The notes: generated by a model not told the origin, from the letters alone. Positions 1 to 7,790 are shown, counted from the stretch's first letter. The stretch: 36,824 bases of DNA from Cetobacterium somerae ATCC BAA-474 (GCF_000479045.1 NZ_KI518223.1:1-36824), one strand, 5' to 3'. A program made the numbers and translations.

Positions 1-1
1 A

Positions 2-85
2 GTTATAAATAATAATGAATTTAATGATGAAAAATTAATTAAAATAGAAAACCTTTTATTAAAATTGGAAGATGAAGTATTTTAA
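2..85 (+). CDS. 3' end of an unidentified protein (partial)
   Basis: One open frame runs from the window edge to a TAA at 83-85 and encodes 27 residues rich in Asn, Glu, Lys and Leu (ending LLLKLEDEVF). It is followed at once by a strong terminator, which supports it as a genuine gene end. The family cannot be recognised from this fragment; the charged, Leu-spaced tail would fit a helical C-terminus. Confidence 0.6.
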   Translation, partial: VINNNEFNDEKLIKIENLLLKLEDEVF

Positions 86-113
86 AAAACCTTTTATTAA
101 AAAGGTTTTTTTT
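84..113 (+). terminator. Rho-independent terminator
   Basis: A hairpin with AAAAACCTTTT pairing to AAAAGGTTTTT around an ATTA loop, followed by an 8-T run. It starts at the stop codon of the partial gene. Confidence 0.8.
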
Positions 114-120
114 GTATAAT
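94..120 (+). promoter_or_regulatory. Promoter of the ECF operon
   Basis: A consensus TATAAT at 115-120, directly preceded by TG, lies just after the terminator T-run. The -35 is poor (TTATTA at 94-99, short spacer). Transcription would begin near 127, so the structured leader below would sit at the extreme 5' end of the mRNA. Confidence 0.45.
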
Positions 121-136
121 ATTACTAAACAATGCT

Positions 137-210
137 AAGAGGAGGAACTTTATGAAATGATTTAAATGAAATGTAAAAACTTTTAGGTTAAAAGTTATAA
201 AAAAGTTCCT
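137..210 (+). promoter_or_regulatory. Structured leader RNA, copy 1 (shared with 10582-10659)
   Basis: The closing helix pairs 143-151 (AGGAACTTT) with 202-210 (AAAGTTCCT), nine perfect pairs. Inside it a second hairpin pairs 178-184 (AACTTTT) with 190-196 (AAAAGTT) around an AGGTT loop. Between the helices lies TGAAATGATTTAAATGA. The block ACTTTTAGGTTAAAAGTT and most of the single-stranded core recur upstream of the rhodanese gene, while the closing helix differs in sequence but not in position, a covariation-like pattern. A GGAGG at 141-145 followed by ATG AAA TGA at 152-160 could be a tiny ORF. A further hairpin (247-253 with 260-266) just before the ribosome site of the S-component gene could be the expression platform. 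I do not recognise the RNA family. Confidence 0.7.
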
Positions 211-278
211 AAGTAAATGGAAATTATTACAGAAAATACATTAAGATTAGTTTAAGTGAAAACTAAGAAAGAGGAAGA

Positions 279-833
279 ATGAAAAGAAATACTTTATCGA
301 TAACAATATCAGCATTAGGAATAGGACTTAATATTATACTTGCAACATTAGCTAAAACCTTCAATATACCTTTTTTATTTTTAGACACAATAGGAACTAT
401 ACTTTCTGGAGCTTTGTTGGGACCATTTTTTGGAGGTATTACAGGTTTAATTACAAACGTAATAACAGCTATGGTAAATAATCCTATAGAACTACCATTT
501 GCTATAGTAAATATGATGATAGGAATAGTCGTTGGAATTATTTCAAAAAAATTTGGATTTACAATAAAAATAGCAGTTTTAACAGGAATTTTATTAGCAA
601 TTCTAGCTCCTTTAATTGGGACACCAATAGCTGTGTCATTATTTGGTGGATTAGCAGGAGGTTCAATGGATATATTAACAGGATGGCTAGTAAAAAGTGG
701 ACAAAAAATATTTACAGCAGCTTTTATTCCTAGAATAATGTCAAATTTAATTGATAAAATAGCTTCATGTGTGGTAGTGGCAATGATAATAAATAAACTT
801 CCTAATAACTTATTAAATAAAATAAGAGGGTAG
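279..833 (+). CDS. ECF transporter substrate-binding (S) component, CD3073-like
   Basis: A 184-aa, almost wholly hydrophobic protein with about six membrane segments. The early stretch LDTIGTILSGALLGPFFGGITG and the Gly-rich loops are typical of ECF S components, which bind a vitamin or other small ligand and hand it to the EcfA-EcfA'-EcfT module encoded just downstream. It resembles the S component paired with the TudS-like desulfidase in Clostridioides difficile (CD3073/CD3072 type, from memory). The start follows AAGAGGAAG. It is the first gene of a five-gene operon and its mRNA carries the structured leader. The substrate is unknown; the neighbouring desulfidase suggests a sulfur-containing compound (inference). 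Confidence 0.82.
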   Translation: MKRNTLSITISALGIGLNIILATLAKTFNIPFLFLDTIGTILSGALLGPFFGGITGLITNVITAMVNNPIELPFAIVNMMIGIVVGIISKKFGFTIKIAVLTGILLAILAPLIGTPIAVSLFGGLAGGSMDILTGWLVKSGQKIFTAAFIPRIMSNLIDKIASCVVVAMIINKLPNNLLNKIRG

Positions 834-835
834 AT

Positions 836-1360
836 ATGGAAAGAGGAAAAAAAATTATTATTGTCTCTCACTGTATTTTAAATCAAAATTGTGTAGTAAA
901 GCCCTATGCAAAAAAACAGGATAACTTTTTAAAGTTTATAAAAAATTTTGTTTTAAATAATTATGGAATTATTCAACTTCCATGTCCAGAATTATTTATT
1001 TTAGGTTTGAAAAGATGGGGTCATGTAAAAGATCAGTTGGAATATCCTAATTTTAAAGCTGAATGTAAAGTGTTACTATATCCTATTATAAATCAAATAG
1101 AAATGTATATTAATTGTGGTTATAAAATAGATGGGATATACGGAATACAAGGTAGTCCAAGTTGTGGTGTCAATAAAACATGTAGAGGTAATTGGGAAGG
1201 TGAAGCAAGTTGTTATAAAAATTTAGATGATATTTTAAAAAGAGTTCATTTAGTTTCTGAAAAAGGAATTTTTATGGAAATTTTACAAGAGCTTTTAAAA
1301 GAAAAAAATATAGAAATAAATTTTTATGACATTGATGATTGGAGTGAAGAGATTGATTAA
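836..1360 (+). CDS. TudS-related putative desulfidase (CD3072-like)
   Basis: A 174-aa cytosolic protein. Three cysteine motifs match the pattern of TudS/DUF523 enzymes, which remove sulfur from thiouracil-type compounds using a 4Fe-4S cluster: SHC at Cys13, LPCPE at Cys50 and GSPSCG at Cys110. Five more cysteines (19, 77, 94, 116, 126) are present. It starts two bases after the S-component stop and overlaps the downstream ATPase gene, so it belongs to the importer operon. I infer that the importer brings in a thio-compound and this enzyme desulfurates it. The exact substrate cannot be read from sequence; a different sulfur or selenium substrate is possible. Confidence 0.78.
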   Translation: MERGKKIIIVSHCILNQNCVVKPYAKKQDNFLKFIKNFVLNNYGIIQLPCPELFILGLKRWGHVKDQLEYPNFKAECKVLLYPIINQIEMYINCGYKIDGIYGIQGSPSCGVNKTCRGNWEGEASCYKNLDDILKRVHLVSEKGIFMEILQELLKEKNIEINFYDIDDWSEEID

Positions 1361-2165
1361 ATTAGAATCAATAAAATTTTCTTATAATCAAGAAATTATA
1401 TTCCAAGATTTTTCTATAAATTTTAAAAAAGGAAAATTTTATACTTTATTAGGGAAAAATGGCTCTGGAAAAAGTACTTTAATAAAATTAATTCTAGGTA
1501 TAGAAAAAGTAAGTCAAGGAAATATATATATAGATAATTTAAATATAAGAGAAAGTCTTTTTCAATGTAGAAAAAATATAGGAATAGTATTTCAAAATCC
1601 TGATGAACAACTTGTAACTGATATTGTAGAGGAAGAAATTGCTTTTTCGATGGAAAATTATGGATATAGTTCAGATTTTATGAAAAGAAAAGTAGAAAAA
1701 TTATTGAAAGAAATAGATTTTTTCGAAAAAAAGAATGAAAAGATATCTAAATTATCAGGGGGAGAAAAACAAAGAGTTTGTATAGCTTCTTCTTTAGTTT
1801 TAGACCCTAAAATTTTAATACTAGATGAAGGAACGGCGATGCTCGACCCAGAAAATAGAAAAATAATACTAGATATATTAAGAAATTTAAGTAATAAAGG
1901 GATGACAGTGATTTTAGTAACTCATCATTTAAATGAAATAGAATTTTGTGATGAAGTTATTTATCTTGAAAAAAATAAAATCAATTTTAACGGGCCTAAA
2001 AAGCTTTTTATGAGCTTTCTTGTAAAAAATGAGATAGACCAAGGGATAGAGTTACCTCCTATGTTTAAAGTCGCTAGAAGCATTTATTTAAGAACTAAAA
2101 AGGATGTTTCAGAAGATATTTTTAATTTAAATAAAATGGGGGAGCATTTATGGAAATCTCTTTAA
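1353..2165 (+). CDS. ecfA1: ECF transporter ATPase (EcfA1-type)
   Basis: An ABC ATPase of 270 residues from the chosen start. Walker A GKNGSGKST is at about 34-42, the Q-loop reads FQNPDEQL, the signature is LSGGEKQR and Walker B is ILILDEGTAMLDP with the catalytic Glu; the switch His is in VTHH. The EGTAMLDP variant is typical of EcfA1 rather than of ordinary importers. I prefer the TTG at 1353 because GGAG at 1341-1344 lies eight bases upstream; an in-frame ATG at 1326 would lengthen the protein by nine residues but has no ribosome site. It overlaps the desulfidase gene by 8 nt and the next ATPase gene by 16 nt, consistent with translational coupling. Confidence 0.85.
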   Translation: MIKLESIKFSYNQEIIFQDFSINFKKGKFYTLLGKNGSGKSTLIKLILGIEKVSQGNIYIDNLNIRESLFQCRKNIGIVFQNPDEQLVTDIVEEEIAFSMENYGYSSDFMKRKVEKLLKEIDFFEKKNEKISKLSGGEKQRVCIASSLVLDPKILILDEGTAMLDPENRKIILDILRNLSNKGMTVILVTHHLNEIEFCDEVIYLEKNKINFNGPKKLFMSFLVKNEIDQGIELPPMFKVARSIYLRTKKDVSEDIFNLNKMGEHLWKSL

Positions 2166-2950
2166 AAAAAGTTAACTCAGGATATGATGAGATAATTTTG
2201 GAAAATGTCAATATGGAAATAGAAGAATGTTCATGGACATTTATAATAGGAAAAACAGGTAGTGGAAAATCAACACTTTTACAAACTATAGGATTTTTAT
2301 TGAATAATATTCAAGGAGAAATCTTGTGGAAAGGAATTAATTTATCTAATTCTCAAAACTTAAAAAAATTTAGAGAAGCTACAGGATATATGTTTCAATA
2401 TACTGAGAAACAATTTTTTAATAATACAATAAAAGAAGAGATTGAGTATATTTTAATTAAGAAAAAAGTTTCTAGAGAAGAAATTGATAGAAATGTAAAT
2501 GAAGTTCTAAAACTTTTGAAACTATCTAACGAAATTTTAAATAAATCTCCATATGAAATAAGTGGAGGTCAAAAAAGATTAGTTGCATTAGCATCAATTT
2601 TAGTCACTTCTCCTAAATTATTATTATTAGATGAACCAACTGCGGGATTAGATTTAGAAAATAAAAAGTTATTTTTTGATGTCTTAAAACAATTAAAAAA
2701 TAAAGGAGTTACAATTATACAAATATCTCATTTATTTGAGGATGTTTTAGAATATGGGGATAAAGTTTTTTTATTAGAAAATAAAAAAATTATAAATGAA
2801 GGAGTTCCCTTAAAAGTTTTAGAGAAATCTGACTTAGAATTTATAGAATTTTGTAAAATTATTAATAAATTTGGAATAGAAACAGAAAATATAAAAAACA
2901 TAGATGAATTATTAGAGAGGATTGGGATAGATGCTAAAGAAAGATTTTGA
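2150..2950 (+). CDS. ecfA2: ECF transporter ATPase (EcfA2-type)
   Basis: A 266-aa ABC ATPase. Walker A GKTGSGKST is at 34-42, the Q-loop reads MFQYTEKQFF, the signature is ISGGQKRLVALASI and Walker B is LLLLDEPTAGLD. The GGQKR-VA-A form is characteristic of EcfA2 subunits, which form a heterodimer with EcfA1 and dock onto the EcfT coupling helices. GGGGGAG lies seven to eight bases before the ATG. The start overlaps the first ATPase gene and the end overlaps ecfT by 20 nt. The intact catalytic residues predict an active ATPase. Confidence 0.87.
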   Translation: MEISLKKVNSGYDEIILENVNMEIEECSWTFIIGKTGSGKSTLLQTIGFLLNNIQGEILWKGINLSNSQNLKKFREATGYMFQYTEKQFFNNTIKEEIEYILIKKKVSREEIDRNVNEVLKLLKLSNEILNKSPYEISGGQKRLVALASILVTSPKLLLLDEPTAGLDLENKKLFFDVLKQLKNKGVTIIQISHLFEDVLEYGDKVFLLENKKIINEGVPLKVLEKSDLEFIEFCKIINKFGIETENIKNIDELLERIGIDAKERF

Positions 2951-3647
2951 CCCTCGAATAGTATTTTATACAACTATAGGTTATATTATAGCAATTGGTT
3001 TTGCAAATAAATATTATCAGATAATTATAATTTTACCATTTATATTTTATCAAATGAAATTATTTTCAGCTGACTTAAACAAATTAAAAAGAATATTCAA
3101 GTATTCAATAGGACTTTTACTATCAATGATATTTGTAAATTTGCTCTTAATGAATAAAAATATAGAATATGTATTTCTTTCTACTTTTAGACTTTTAACA
3201 ATTATTTTGTTAGTTACCTCTATGGTTTCTAAAATGGAGATTAGAGAGATTGGATTTGTAATAGAGAAGATGTTATCACCTTTAAAAATATTTAAAGTTC
3301 CAGTTGACTCAATAGGAGTTATAACAGCTTTGGCATTTAAATTTATTCCAATGTTAGAAGAAGAAAGCAAAAGAATAATAATAGCTCAAAAAGCAAGAGG
3401 CATTGATTATAAATTGATGAATCTGAAAGAAAAAATTAGCAATATTTTAACACTATTTTTTCCAGTGGTTATTTGTGGAATACAAAATGCAGTAAATTTA
3501 GCAATATCTATGGAAGTTAGAGGATATGGAAATGGGATTAAAAGAACTAGATTAAAAGATTATAAATTAGAAAAAAAAGATTATTTGTATTTTTTCTTTA
3601 CTTTAATAATTTCTATTCTGTTTATTCTATTTTGCTTGTTTGCTTAA
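2931..3647 (+). CDS. ecfT: ECF transporter transmembrane coupling subunit EcfT
   Basis: A 238-aa membrane protein with hydrophobic segments at both ends and a cytosolic coupling region. That region carries the two family motifs, ARG at 155-157 (AQKARGIDY) and VRG at 196-198 (SMEVRGYG), which contact the two EcfA subunits. It is the last gene of the operon; a terminator follows within 50 bp. Because its own S component is in the operon, this looks like a dedicated (group I) ECF transporter rather than a shared module, although sharing with distant S components cannot be excluded. Confidence 0.86.
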   Translation: MLKKDFDPRIVFYTTIGYIIAIGFANKYYQIIIILPFIFYQMKLFSADLNKLKRIFKYSIGLLLSMIFVNLLLMNKNIEYVFLSTFRLLTIILLVTSMVSKMEIREIGFVIEKMLSPLKIFKVPVDSIGVITALAFKFIPMLEEESKRIIIAQKARGIDYKLMNLKEKISNILTLFFPVVICGIQNAVNLAISMEVRGYGNGIKRTRLKDYKLEKKDYLYFFFTLIISILFILFCLFA

Positions 3648-3650
3648 AAT

Positions 3651-3694
3651 AAAAAAGCTAAGGTAACTCTTATGGAGTTGCCTTAGCTTTTTTT
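3651..3694. terminator. Bidirectional terminator between ecfT and racemase genes
   Basis: AAAAAGCTAAGGTAACTC pairs with GAGTTGCCTTAGCTTTTT (one G-U) around a short loop, with A and T runs on the two sides. The racemase stop codon (3670-3672) lies in the hairpin loop. Confidence 0.9.
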
Positions 3695-4365
3695 ATAGCT
3701 GATAGAGCTAAAATTTCAGTGGGATCATAAAAATTTCCTTTGATTTTAAACATATTCATAGCAATTGGAAGTTCTGTACAACCTAAAATTATATTATCAA
3801 TATTTTTTTCTTTAAATTTTTCAATTATATTTATTATTTTTATATGATTATAATTAAGTTGGTTATTTTTTATAACATTATAAATTAAATGCATAAGTTC
3901 TAAGATGTCTTCTTCTTCAGGAGGAATAATCTCAATATTGTACTTATTAAAAATATTTTGATATATATTTCCTTTTAAAGTTCCTATTGTGGAAAATAAT
4001 GCTATTCTTTTTATATTAGGACTTTTATTTAGGATAAATTTAGCAGTTTCATCAATCATATTTAAAACTGGAATATTGATTGCTTTAGTTAAATCATTGT
4101 AAAAATAGTGAGCAGTATTACAAGGCATTATAAGGAAATCTGCCCCTGATTTTTCTAAAGTTTTAGCTGAAAGAATAATCTCTTCTAATGGACTTTCTCC
4201 GATTCCTAGAATAGCAGACGTTCTATCAGGAATTTTAGTATTATTATCAATAATTATTGGAATATGTTCATTATCACATTTGGCATCACTTGCTTTAATA
4301 ATTTTTGTAAAAAGATCTGCTGTAGCTAATGGTCCCATTCCACCTATAATTCCAATTTTTTTCAT
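3670..4365 (-). CDS. Aspartate/glutamate racemase family amino-acid racemase
   Basis: A 231-aa cytosolic enzyme beginning KKIGIIGGMGPLATADLF, the N-terminal signature of cofactor-independent Asp/Glu-type racemases. Both catalytic cysteine motifs are present: MPCNTAHYF (about residue 82) and ILGCTELPIA (about 195). These two cysteines act as the acid/base pair that inverts the alpha carbon. It is the last gene of a minus-strand operon after a DUF4438 protein and an oligopeptide-type binding protein. I infer a role in using an imported amino acid or peptide, possibly a D-amino acid. Exact substrate (Asp, Glu or broad) is not determinable. Confidence 0.88.
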   Translation of the reverse strand: MKKIGIIGGMGPLATADLFTKIIKASDAKCDNEHIPIIIDNNTKIPDRTSAILGIGESPLEEIILSAKTLEKSGADFLIMPCNTAHYFYNDLTKAINIPVLNMIDETAKFILNKSPNIKRIALFSTIGTLKGNIYQNIFNKYNIEIIPPEEEDILELMHLIYNVIKNNQLNYNHIKIINIIEKFKEKNIDNIILGCTELPIAMNMFKIKGNFYDPTEILALSAIKKAKATP

Positions 4366-4389
4366 AGAAATTTCCTCCTAAATAAAAGA

Positions 4390-5241
4390 CTAACTATTAT
4401 AATAGTTATTTATATTAGCGTTGTTATTGATTTCTCCAATTATCAAAGACTCTTTAGATGACATGATAACTGTGACACCAGGACCATGACCAGATTTTAT
4501 GCAGTTGGAGTGAACAACTACACCAACGGTAACAGAACCTTTTAAATATCCTATTCCATATGTGTTATCACAATCTTCTAGAAGAACTAAATCACCAAAT
4601 CTTAATTTATCTATTCCAAATTTTTTATTTTGTTCAGAATCAGCAGTCATAATGTCGTAATCACCATTAGATGCAGAAGCACTACCTATTCCTGATCCCA
4701 TTAAGTATGCTGGGATTTTAGTTACAATAGGTACAATAAGTTTATTATCCTCTATTTTTATGTTTAATTTTTCAAATAAATTAGGATCTAGATTCATTAC
4801 AGAGATTTTAGGATGAGTTAATAGTTTAAATCCTTGACCAAACCCTTTAATTTGTATTTTATCTCCAATAGACAAATTTTCTAGAACATCTTCAGGAAAA
4901 TCAATAATAACATTATCTATTCCACCATGCTTACCTGTAACCCATCCTTTTTTACCTTTAGCATCACCAGTAATTACTTTTGCTTCATTTCCGATACAAG
5001 AGAGATTCATCAATGCGTTAGATTCTTTTTCTTTAGAGTGATGTATAGAAACACAGGGTTCAACATGATCTCCAGAGATATTCATACATGAATCACCAAC
5101 TTTAAAGTTATAAGTAATTCCACATGTTCCAGGTAAAATTTCTGGAACTCCTTCAGAGGAAATTTTGTACCCTGTAAAAATTGGATGTCTAATCTCTCCT
5201 TGTAATGATATTTGTACAACTTCTTTTTTATTTGTTTTCAT
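4390..5241 (-). CDS. DUF4438 domain protein
   Basis: A 283-aa soluble protein matching the DUF4438 family as I know it: Gly-rich loops such as KVGDSCMNISGDHVEPCVS near residues 47-65, KGKKGWVTGKHGGIDNV near 95-111, and a C-terminal GHGPGVTVIMSS. It has no signal peptide. The biochemical function of the family is not established. Tight spacing (about 22 bp on each side) places it in one operon between the binding-protein gene and the racemase gene, which hints at a role in metabolism of the imported compound. The conserved Asp, His and Cys residues could form a metal site, but this is speculation. Confidence 0.8.
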   Translation of the reverse strand: MKTNKKEVVQISLQGEIRHPIFTGYKISSEGVPEILPGTCGITYNFKVGDSCMNISGDHVEPCVSIHHSKEKESNALMNLSCIGNEAKVITGDAKGKKGWVTGKHGGIDNVIIDFPEDVLENLSIGDKIQIKGFGQGFKLLTHPKISVMNLDPNLFEKLNIKIEDNKLIVPIVTKIPAYLMGSGIGSASASNGDYDIMTADSEQNKKFGIDKLRFGDLVLLEDCDNTYGIGYLKGSVTVGVVVHSNCIKSGHGPGVTVIMSSKESLIIGEINNNANINNYYNS

Positions 5242-5263
5242 AAATAACTCCTTTTATCAAAAT

Positions 5264-6775
5264 TTATAATTCAATTTCATAAAAACTATGATGTCCCATA
5301 GGACTAATTTTAAAATTTTTAACTTTTTTATTAATTCCAACATTATATTTAGGATAGTAAAGAGGAATTAGTGGAACATCTTCTTTAATAATTTCTTGAA
5401 CTTTCGAATAAGCATTTAATCTAATTTCTCGATTTGTTGTTTCTCTAGCATTATTTAAAAGCTGATCAACCATTGTATTTGAATAGATAGTTCTTCGACC
5501 AGCACTAGGATCTGTTGCAGTATTAAAGACAGGGTATAAACTATAGTCAGCATCACCTGTAACATTTCCCCAACCTAATATTATAATTTCGTGCTCCTCT
5601 CTAGCTGTACCCTCTAGAAAAGCTCCCCATTCTAAAGATTCAATAGATGATTCTATACCAACATCTTTAAGCTGAGATTGGACTATTTGCGCAATTTGAA
5701 GTCTTGTTGCATCATCATTTGTCCATATTTTTGTTTTAATCTTATTTTCTAAATTTTCATTTTTTATAATCTCTTTACTAAGGTTAGGATTCCATTCTAT
5801 TGGCTCAATTGATTGGTCATATCCAAAAACCCCTTTTGGAACAGGTGAATTTGCCTTAGTTCCAGAGTTTAAAACAACAGCTTCTATAATATCTTCAGAA
5901 TTGATTGCATAGGCTATAGCTTTTCTAATATTCTTATTATTAAAAGGAGCCTTTAAAGTGTTAAAACCTAAGTAATTCATTCCAAATCCAGTATCTTCTA
6001 AAAGAATTAAATCTTTATTTGATTTAACCTGATTAATATCTATAGGAGCGATATTGATAGACATATCTAGTTCACCAGTTTCCAATCCAATAACCCTATT
6101 AGTCGCTTCATTTACAACTTTTATATTAATTTCATCAACTTTAGCAGGATTTTTAAAATAATTATTATTTTTACTTAAAATAATTTTATCTCCTGGAATC
6201 CAATTAGAGAGCTGGAAAGGACCTGTTCCAATTGGATTTTGTCCGTATAAATCACTATTTTGAATAACGGCTTTTTCATTTAAAATCAAACTTGCAGGAT
6301 GAGCTAAATGATAAAGCATAGGAGCAAATGGATTAGATAATTCAATCTCTACAATATAATCAGATATTTCTTTAATTGTTTTCATAGGACCAACTATATG
6401 ACTAACTCTAGGTGAACTCAACATTCTGTTAAACGTAAATACAACATCTGAAGCTTTTAGCTCCTCTCCATTATGAAATAAAACACCTTTTTTTAAGTTA
6501 AATTGATATTTTGTTGGTGAAATCTCTTTCCAACTTTCGGCAAGATTAGGAATAATATTTAAGTTTTCATCAACGTTAACAAGAGAGTCATATATCTGAA
6601 TCATTACTCCTGCAGAGGGGCTATCGTTAGTTGCATGAGGATCTAGGCTTTTAGCATCAGCAGATTGTGCAACATTTAAAACTTTTTTATCCTCTTTGAA
6701 AGTTGTACTATTTTTTTCTCCACAACTAATTAAGAGCAAAAATGATGTGAATATACCAAATAAAGATTTTTTCAT
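5264..6775 (-). CDS. Family 5 ABC substrate-binding lipoprotein (peptide type)
   Basis: A 503-aa protein with a lipoprotein signal (lipobox LISC, Cys18). The SBP_bac_5 hallmarks are KSLDPHATNDSPSAGVMIQIYDSL near residues 41-64 and the central block LSNPFAPMLYHLAHPASLILN. Such proteins capture oligopeptides, dipeptides, glutathione or nickel for Opp/Dpp-type permeases. No cognate permease or ATPase is in this window, so it must borrow one encoded elsewhere. It leads an operon with the DUF4438 and racemase genes and faces a LysR gene across a palindromic operator. The ligand is unknown; amino acid or peptide is the simplest guess from the racemase. Confidence 0.88.
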   Translation of the reverse strand: MKKSLFGIFTSFLLLISCGEKNSTTFKEDKKVLNVAQSADAKSLDPHATNDSPSAGVMIQIYDSLVNVDENLNIIPNLAESWKEISPTKYQFNLKKGVLFHNGEELKASDVVFTFNRMLSSPRVSHIVGPMKTIKEISDYIVEIELSNPFAPMLYHLAHPASLILNEKAVIQNSDLYGQNPIGTGPFQLSNWIPGDKIILSKNNNYFKNPAKVDEINIKVVNEATNRVIGLETGELDMSINIAPIDINQVKSNKDLILLEDTGFGMNYLGFNTLKAPFNNKNIRKAIAYAINSEDIIEAVVLNSGTKANSPVPKGVFGYDQSIEPIEWNPNLSKEIIKNENLENKIKTKIWTNDDATRLQIAQIVQSQLKDVGIESSIESLEWGAFLEGTAREEHEIIILGWGNVTGDADYSLYPVFNTATDPSAGRRTIYSNTMVDQLLNNARETTNREIRLNAYSKVQEIIKEDVPLIPLYYPKYNVGINKKVKNFKISPMGHHSFYEIEL

Positions 6776-6803
6776 AAAATACCTCCCCTATTTATTTAAA
6801 AAT

Positions 6804-6828
6804 TGTTATAATGTTTGTTAGTATAACA
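6804..6828. promoter_or_regulatory. LysR-type operator (7-11-7 inverted repeat)
   Basis: TGTTATA at 6804-6810 and TATAACA at 6822-6828 form a perfect 7-bp inverted repeat separated by 11 bases, fitting the T-N11-A pattern of LysR-type sites. It lies 29 bp upstream of the binding-protein gene and about 85 bp from the divergent LysR start, so it probably controls the binding-protein operon. Confidence 0.6.
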
Positions 6829-6913
6829 TAAAGAATAAGAGATAAATAAATACTAATTTCCTAGTGCATTTATCGTAAAAAAATATAAATACTAAAAAGG
6901 AGAACTTTTTTCT

Positions 6914-7774
6914 ATGGATATAAAACAATTAAAGTATTTTTTAGCAATTACAGAGGAAAATAGCATTACAAAAGCTGCAAAAAAACTTCATATTTCTCAA
7001 CCGCCCTTAAGTCATCAACTAAAAATTTTAGAAGAAGAAATTGGAAGTAAACTTTTTGATAGAACAACAAGAAATTTAGAGATAACAGAAGTTGGGGAAT
7101 TTTTAAAAAATAGAGCTATTCAAATATTAGAGTTAATTAATGAAACAGTAAAAGAAATAAAACAAAACCAAGAAGAGTTAGAGGGAATTTTAAAAATTGG
7201 ATTTGTTGCTTCTTCAACAGCTGCATTAGTTCCAAAAGTAATACCAGAGTTTTCTAAAAATAATCCTGAAGTAAAATTTGAACTAAAAGAAGGCAGTACG
7301 TATAAGATTTTAGATTTATTAAATCATGGAACTATAGAGATTGGGTTTATACGTACACCGTTTAATTCTGAAGAATTTGATTGTATATATTTGTCTAAAG
7401 AGCCAATGATAGGACTCGTAGATAAAAATAAGTATTTCCAAGAAGTTAATGAAATTGATATCTCTTTTTTAGAAGGGTTACCACTGATAATAGATAAAAG
7501 ATTTAAAAAAATAATTGTAAATGCTTGTTATCGAAAAGGATTTATTCCAAATATTTTACTAATTGGTGAAGATAGTAGAACTTTGATGAATTTGGCACAA
7601 CAGGGAATGGGAATTGCAATAGTACCAGAAAGTTCAAAAAATTTAATATTTAGAGAAAACTCTAAAGTTGTAAAGATAAAAGATGAAGAGTTAGAAACAC
7701 AAGTTGTTGTTGCTTGGTTAAGAAATAAAAAATTATCTTCAGTGGCAAAACACTTTTTAAAATTTTTAAAATAA
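6914..7774 (+). CDS. LysR-family transcriptional regulator
   Basis: A 286-aa regulator. The N-terminal winged helix-turn-helix is clear (MDIKQLKYFLAITEENSITK, then AAKKLHISQPPLSHQLKILE, residues about 1-60) and is followed by a periplasmic-binding-like effector domain (from about residue 90, starting GILKIGFVAS). It is divergent from the binding-protein/DUF4438/racemase operon, the usual arrangement for a LysR protein and its target. The inducer is likely an intermediate of that pathway (inference). GGAG lies about 11 bases before the ATG, rather far, so translation may be modest. A bidirectional terminator follows. Confidence 0.93.
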   Translation: MDIKQLKYFLAITEENSITKAAKKLHISQPPLSHQLKILEEEIGSKLFDRTTRNLEITEVGEFLKNRAIQILELINETVKEIKQNQEELEGILKIGFVASSTAALVPKVIPEFSKNNPEVKFELKEGSTYKILDLLNHGTIEIGFIRTPFNSEEFDCIYLSKEPMIGLVDKNKYFQEVNEIDISFLEGLPLIIDKRFKKIIVNACYRKGFIPNILLIGEDSRTLMNLAQQGMGIAIVPESSKNLIFRENSKVVKIKDEELETQVVVAWLRNKKLSSVAKHFLKFLK

Positions 7775-7790
7775 CATTTTGAATTAAATA

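Noticed and set aside
152-244. A 30-residue selenopeptide gene running through the first leader
   Set aside because: After the second UGA the two leader copies share no reading frame (copy 2 stops at a UAG within the hairpin), so any conserved translation product would be limited to the first few codons.
263-871. A 202-codon open frame on the minus strand over the ECF S-component gene
   Set aside because: It is the antisense of a hydrophobic gene in AT-rich DNA, has an odd Ile/Asn/Pro-rich composition, no ribosome site, and lies fully opposite a gene with clear family features.
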